Origin: Arthrobacter sp. SDTb3-6
GTDB taxonomy: Bacteria; Actinomycetota; Actinomycetes; Actinomycetales; Micrococcaceae
Length of the DNA: 64,000 nucleotides
NCBI RefSeq assembly: GCF_013376095.1
Contig: NZ_JAAMFN010000011.1
Location: 1 to 64,000, forward strand
Direction: 5' to 3'
Of the stretch, positions 61,901 to 64,000 are shown one piece after another; within the stretch, counting starts at the first letter, position 1, and each line of letters begins with the position of its first letter. The position numbers and the translations under genes were made by a program. Below the pieces are notes generated by a model, which did no database searches, was not told where the DNA came from, and was given only the letters and a program-made list of their open reading frames with translations.

Positions 61901-62488
61901 TCGCCGTCATGGGGTGCAAGTGTCGCCGCCTGGCGACGCGCCACTGCAGCCGAGCCCCGCGTGGCAACCGCCACGCTGGAACAAGCCATCCGGCGCCCCG
62001 GAGACGCGAAGGACCTGATGGCCGTCATCCACGCCCGCCTCCGACCAACCGGTGGGAACAACTCCCCCGGCATCGACGGATGGCTTTGTGAGACTGTCCC
62101 CGGCGAGCGCGCCGACCTGGTGGCCATGATCGAGCAAGTACGTGAGCTTGCAAACCGCAGGATCCAACAGCTGAGGTTGACGGCACTCTCTGGCACAGAA
62201 CCTTGGGTCCAGCAAGTGACAGCGACACTCCCGGAATCCACTCCCACCGCGGAGCGCAATCACTTGGTGGAGAGCATCGCCGTCTACAGGGACCGCTGGC
62301 TGATCGGCGATGCCCAAGACCCATTGGGCCCTCCCCCGGCCGACTACGAATGGGACCGCGGCCGGGACCGCCAGAAACTCGAAGCCCAAATCACGCTGCT
62401 CCAGAACGGCACCCCGGATGGGGACGGTCCGACAACCCCAACAGTTTCAATTGAAACCGGCCTTACCAATGTCGGATGGGAAATTTAG
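58937..62488 (+). CDS. MobF-family conjugative relaxase-helicase (TraA/TrwC-like)
   Basis: A 1183-residue relaxase from ATG 58937. The relaxase domain (about 1-300) has candidate nicking tyrosines at Y16 and Y36/Y37, the FDLTFSVPKSVSVLWAL motif and the three-His metal site H178, H189 and H191 (DHWESRARDPQLHTHVV). The helicase part has Walker A VVGPAGSGKTT (about 521-531), Walker B VIVDEASMV, GDPAQLDAIDAGG and YATTAHRSQGITVD, typical of RecD-like SF1 helicases. It nicks the origin of transfer and unwinds the strand for conjugation. No coupling protein or type IV secretion gene is in the window. A small membrane-protein gene follows. Confidence 0.92.
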   Translation: MTVSIARLTAHAGVKYLLKTTMRDDVPLTPGDATGYYMKAGTPPGRWLGKGLDGISRHPLDQVTNADATSIFSNAEHPDTHQPLGRPHGQTTVAHRNGEETKRAAVAGFDLTFSVPKSVSVLWALAPKNIQKLILESHHEAVNEVLAWLETQAIHTRTGRGGAAHVGAKGAVAAAFDHWESRARDPQLHTHVVIANRVQRATDGAWSSLDSRTLYKATISASVHYNGLLFDRLQERLGAVPGFRPPAIRERNPRHELVGVDDQLIQEFSSRSHLINAETDRLIQAWEKTHGSRPSRTTVTKFRQQATLSTRQAKDKDPTPLSDLAAGWRVRAQQLGFEAATVIRQTINRSHERPVTAADLTGPWVAAAAAAAREEVAGRRATWNRWNLLAEAERVCADIRCATAADRRTWIDSVATAAESQCVALNPYRYTVPVDAGSDVAFAGHSVFEFPGARLYTDAGILANEQLVMNTRNDDGGPAIAPHLADTFLTHAGQAPDRTELAPDQLAAVHEVLSSGRYLDAVVGPAGSGKTTTMAAIRDGWEQAYGAGSVVGLAPAAASADVLGRKLGLVAENVSKWLYESVGQGAAGRAERFRDLEASRPGTFWQRLRRSQRMADLALRQEQWSFRLNQLVIVDEASMVSTAQLAALVHQARDAGAKIVMVGDPAQLDAIDAGGILGWLDRQGKAIELTSVRRFLREWEGPASLLLRAGDFTAVQQYEAHGRLRHGDYTEMIDQAYGRWIEDIHAGRASILIAPDNDTVTVLNERAHAELVDRGLVDARRAVRLSDGLSAGCGDTVIARKNDRRLTDDSGDFIRNGTLIKLTDRPGHDGSITGTRLDTGERIKLTSEYLAESVELGYATTAHRSQGITVDTSHTLLTQGCLTRELFYVGMTRGREANTAYICETDPAPDEELHEIDTTTWLEIIGEVLAAQGAERTAHEVGDEERESANSLHQLAAEYDYLAQIAAAENLRSAVERLQPGLAAELEGSPSWGASVAAWRRATAAEPRVATATLEQAIRRPGDAKDLMAVIHARLRPTGGNNSPGIDGWLCETVPGERADLVAMIEQVRELANRRIQQLRLTALSGTEPWVQQVTATLPESTPTAERNHLVESIAVYRDRWLIGDAQDPLGPPPADYEWDRGRDRQKLEAQITLLQNGTPDGDGPTTPTVSIETGLTNVGWEI

Positions 62489-62510
62489 AATGAAGGCGGA
62501 GGGAAAGCCC

Positions 62511-63053
62511 GTGGACACCAACCCAATGGTCAAACCGCACATCGCCACCACCCCCATGGTGGTGATGACAACCATCGCTGCCGTCATCCTCGTTTGCGTT
62601 GCAGCCATTATCGTTTTGGCGTGGCCTCCGAAAATCGGGGCCTGGATTGCCCTGGCCGTCGTAGTCATCGCCGCCGCCCTCCTAACACGTCGATGGACTA
62701 CCCTCATCCACAAGAAAACCGAATGGCAGCGTTTCTCCGACAGGCAATGGGAGTACTTGACCCGAACACAAAGTGAAAACAGCACAACGGCGGTGATAAC
62801 AGTCCTCGGATTCCAAGAAGTCCAGCCGACCGGTTCATGGGCAACGATCCGATGGGAGAAATTCGGATACGTTCAGACCGCCTGGATCGAGCCGTGCATG
62901 TTTTCCATCTGGCCCGATACAGTCCTGCTGATCCGCCCAGATCCAAACCAAATACATGTCGGCGCGCCTTGGCCGGCCACCTACCACGTCAGCTCGAGCG
63001 CTTGCCTGGCCATCGCACCAGCCCGTCTAGCCGCGGCCAGGGCGACTAATTGA
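62511..63053 (+). CDS. Small membrane protein downstream of the relaxase
   Basis: A 180-residue protein from GTG 62511, with GGAGGG 7 bases before it; ATGs at 62490 and 62469 are alternatives. Two hydrophobic segments lie near the N-terminus (MVVMTTIAAVILVCVAAIIVLAW and GAWIALAVVVIAAALLT), followed by a soluble domain with a WATIRWEKFGYVQTAWIEP segment. I do not recognise the family. Its place right after the relaxase suggests a role in conjugation or surface exclusion; this is only context. Confidence 0.66.
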   Translation: MDTNPMVKPHIATTPMVVMTTIAAVILVCVAAIIVLAWPPKIGAWIALAVVVIAAALLTRRWTTLIHKKTEWQRFSDRQWEYLTRTQSENSTTAVITVLGFQEVQPTGSWATIRWEKFGYVQTAWIEPCMFSIWPDTVLLIRPDPNQIHVGAPWPATYHVSSSACLAIAPARLAAARATN

Positions 63054-63128
63054 AACAGCGCCAGTCGGATGCCAAGGCTCGACTTGGCTCAACTGTCTCC
63101 TGCCATGGCGCCTCCCTGGTCCAGAAAC

Positions 63129-64000
63129 TTAAATATTTTCAAAGAAGTCTAAATCGAGTTTTTTGACCGTGATCGTCTGTTCCGCTTGCACGCCGACACC
63201 GTACTGAACCATGAGTTCCGCAAGTCGTTGGCCATCGATGAGAAGCAGCGTTTTGTGAACCACTTCCTTAGGAACCAGCAATGCGTCTGAGGTAAACGAC
63301 GACGTGGTGATAAAGATGCCCTTTGTTGCTCGGTGCTGGTCGAGAGCTCCGCTGAACCCACGAACTTCACGCCCACCAACTTTGTTTTCGACACCGTAGC
63401 GTTTGGCCTGGAGATACACGCGGTCCAGCCCTAGGGCATCCTGCCAGACAATTCCATCAATCCCCTTATCGGCGGCCGTCAGGCGCGCTGTGGCTTCGTT
63501 CGTGCGGTTGGCGCCGTAGCCCAACTGGACAACGAAGATCCTTATTAACCGTTCGAAGGCGTCTGGAGATAAATGGGCCAGATAGCTATATACCTCCGCA
63601 ACAAGGCTTCTATTAAGTGCGGCCAACGCGGCATCAAGTGCGTCGGTTGGCGTCTCAGCGGCAGCGTCTTCGTCAGTGGGTACGGAAGGTCCGGAGGCCT
63701 CGGCCGATCTACCCGATCTGTTCATGAACTCGAGATATGACGGATATTCACGCAGCATCGCCGCCGTGACGGGCAATCCTTTTGCAGCGAGTACCTGCCC
63801 CTCGTCGCTTACCCGATAGATTCCCCGCGACGGGCGCGAGACGAGTCCCGCATTATAGGAGTGCGTCAAGGCCCACAGTAGCCGGTTGTACCAACGTTCC
63901 TGCCCTGAGGGAATCTGCTCGACTCTCTCTTCAGGGGTCAAATCAACTCGGCCCAAGACGCCCGAGCGAATCGATCTCAGCGTGTGATCCTGACCATCTT
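63129..64000 (-). CDS. Mrr-family restriction endonuclease (5' part beyond window)
   Basis: The minus-strand frame stops at 63129 and stays open to the right edge. The N-terminal Mrr domain is visible in part (DHTLRSIRSGVLGRVDLTPEER, then PSGQERWYNRLLWALTHSYNAGLVSRPSRGIYRVSDEG). The catalytic domain reads FVVQLGYGANRTNEATARLTAADKGIDGIVWQDALGLDRVYLQAKRYG, giving the PD-(D/E)xK acid in GIDGIV and the QAK lysine. GFSGALDQHRATKGIFITTSSFT completes the fold. Mrr enzymes cut methylated DNA. The first canonical start inside the window would lose part of the domain, so the true start is outside. Confidence 0.86.
   Translation of the reverse strand, partial: DGQDHTLRSIRSGVLGRVDLTPEERVEQIPSGQERWYNRLLWALTHSYNAGLVSRPSRGIYRVSDEGQVLAAKGLPVTAAMLREYPSYLEFMNRSGRSAEASGPSVPTDEDAAAETPTDALDAALAALNRSLVAEVYSYLAHLSPDAFERLIRIFVVQLGYGANRTNEATARLTAADKGIDGIVWQDALGLDRVYLQAKRYGVENKVGGREVRGFSGALDQHRATKGIFITTSSFTSDALLVPKEVVHKTLLLIDGQRLAELMVQYGVGVQAEQTITVKKLDLDFFENI

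Overview
The window looks like an accessory region of a high-GC actinobacterium. The FCD-type GntR regulators, the split TPP enzyme, the MHS sugar-acid transporters, the MAB_1171c-like membrane protein and the MobF relaxase fit an Arthrobacter-like (Micrococcaceae) host. The host is inferred from protein style only; there is no rRNA or other taxonomic marker. A MobF relaxase, a pile of nested transposable elements and back-to-back catabolic operons, with no housekeeping gene, suggest a catabolic plasmid or a mobilisable chromosomal island.

Layout. (1) 1-10.5 kb: two divergent LysR regulators, a split TPP-dependent 2-oxo acid decarboxylase with an aldehyde dehydrogenase, two adjacent paralogous MHS permeases, and a TctDE-like two-component system coupled to a TAXI solute-binding protein. 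(2) 10.5-16 kb: a GntR-controlled divergent cluster (CoA-transferase, CitE-type lyase, MaoC hydratase; then acyl-CoA dehydrogenase, alpha/beta hydrolase). (3) 16.5-25.4 kb: a second CoA-ester module (2-methylfumaryl-CoA isomerase-like protein, enoyl-CoA hydratase, GntR, mesaconyl-CoA hydratase-like protein, gamma-carbonic anhydrase-like protein, CitE-type lyase, CoA-transferase, MFS permease). Modules 2 and 3 both read as activation of a branched C5 dicarboxylate (itaconate, mesaconate or citramalate type), hydration to a citramalyl/malyl-CoA, and cleavage to acetyl-CoA plus a 2-oxo acid.

(4) 26.4-38.6 kb: a nested mobile-element island. An IS1380-like element is split by an IS21-like element with a visible 5-bp target duplication. 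That element has a RIT element (three overlapping tyrosine recombinases) inside istB and a separate two-recombinase, Tn554-like element inside istA. Beside it lie the tail of a third recombinase transposon (integrase end plus a DUF6262-like gene) and an IS1595-like fragment.

(5) 38.9-47 kb: a split transketolase, a double-VOC protein, an HMG-CoA-lyase-like enzyme, a CoA-transferase and an MFS permease; substrate unknown. (6) 47.2-50.6 kb: SRPBCC protein, HEXXH-type peptidase, membrane protein and DUF4192 protein. (7) 51-57.6 kb: a hexuronate operon (eda, uxuB-like, kdgK-like, manD-like, MHS permease) with a divergent GntR gene; it runs from fructuronate to pyruvate plus glyceraldehyde 3-phosphate. 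(8) 58.4-63 kb: a zinc-finger/coiled-coil protein translationally coupled to a MobF relaxase-helicase and a small membrane protein, then an Mrr-type restriction endonuclease cut by the right edge.
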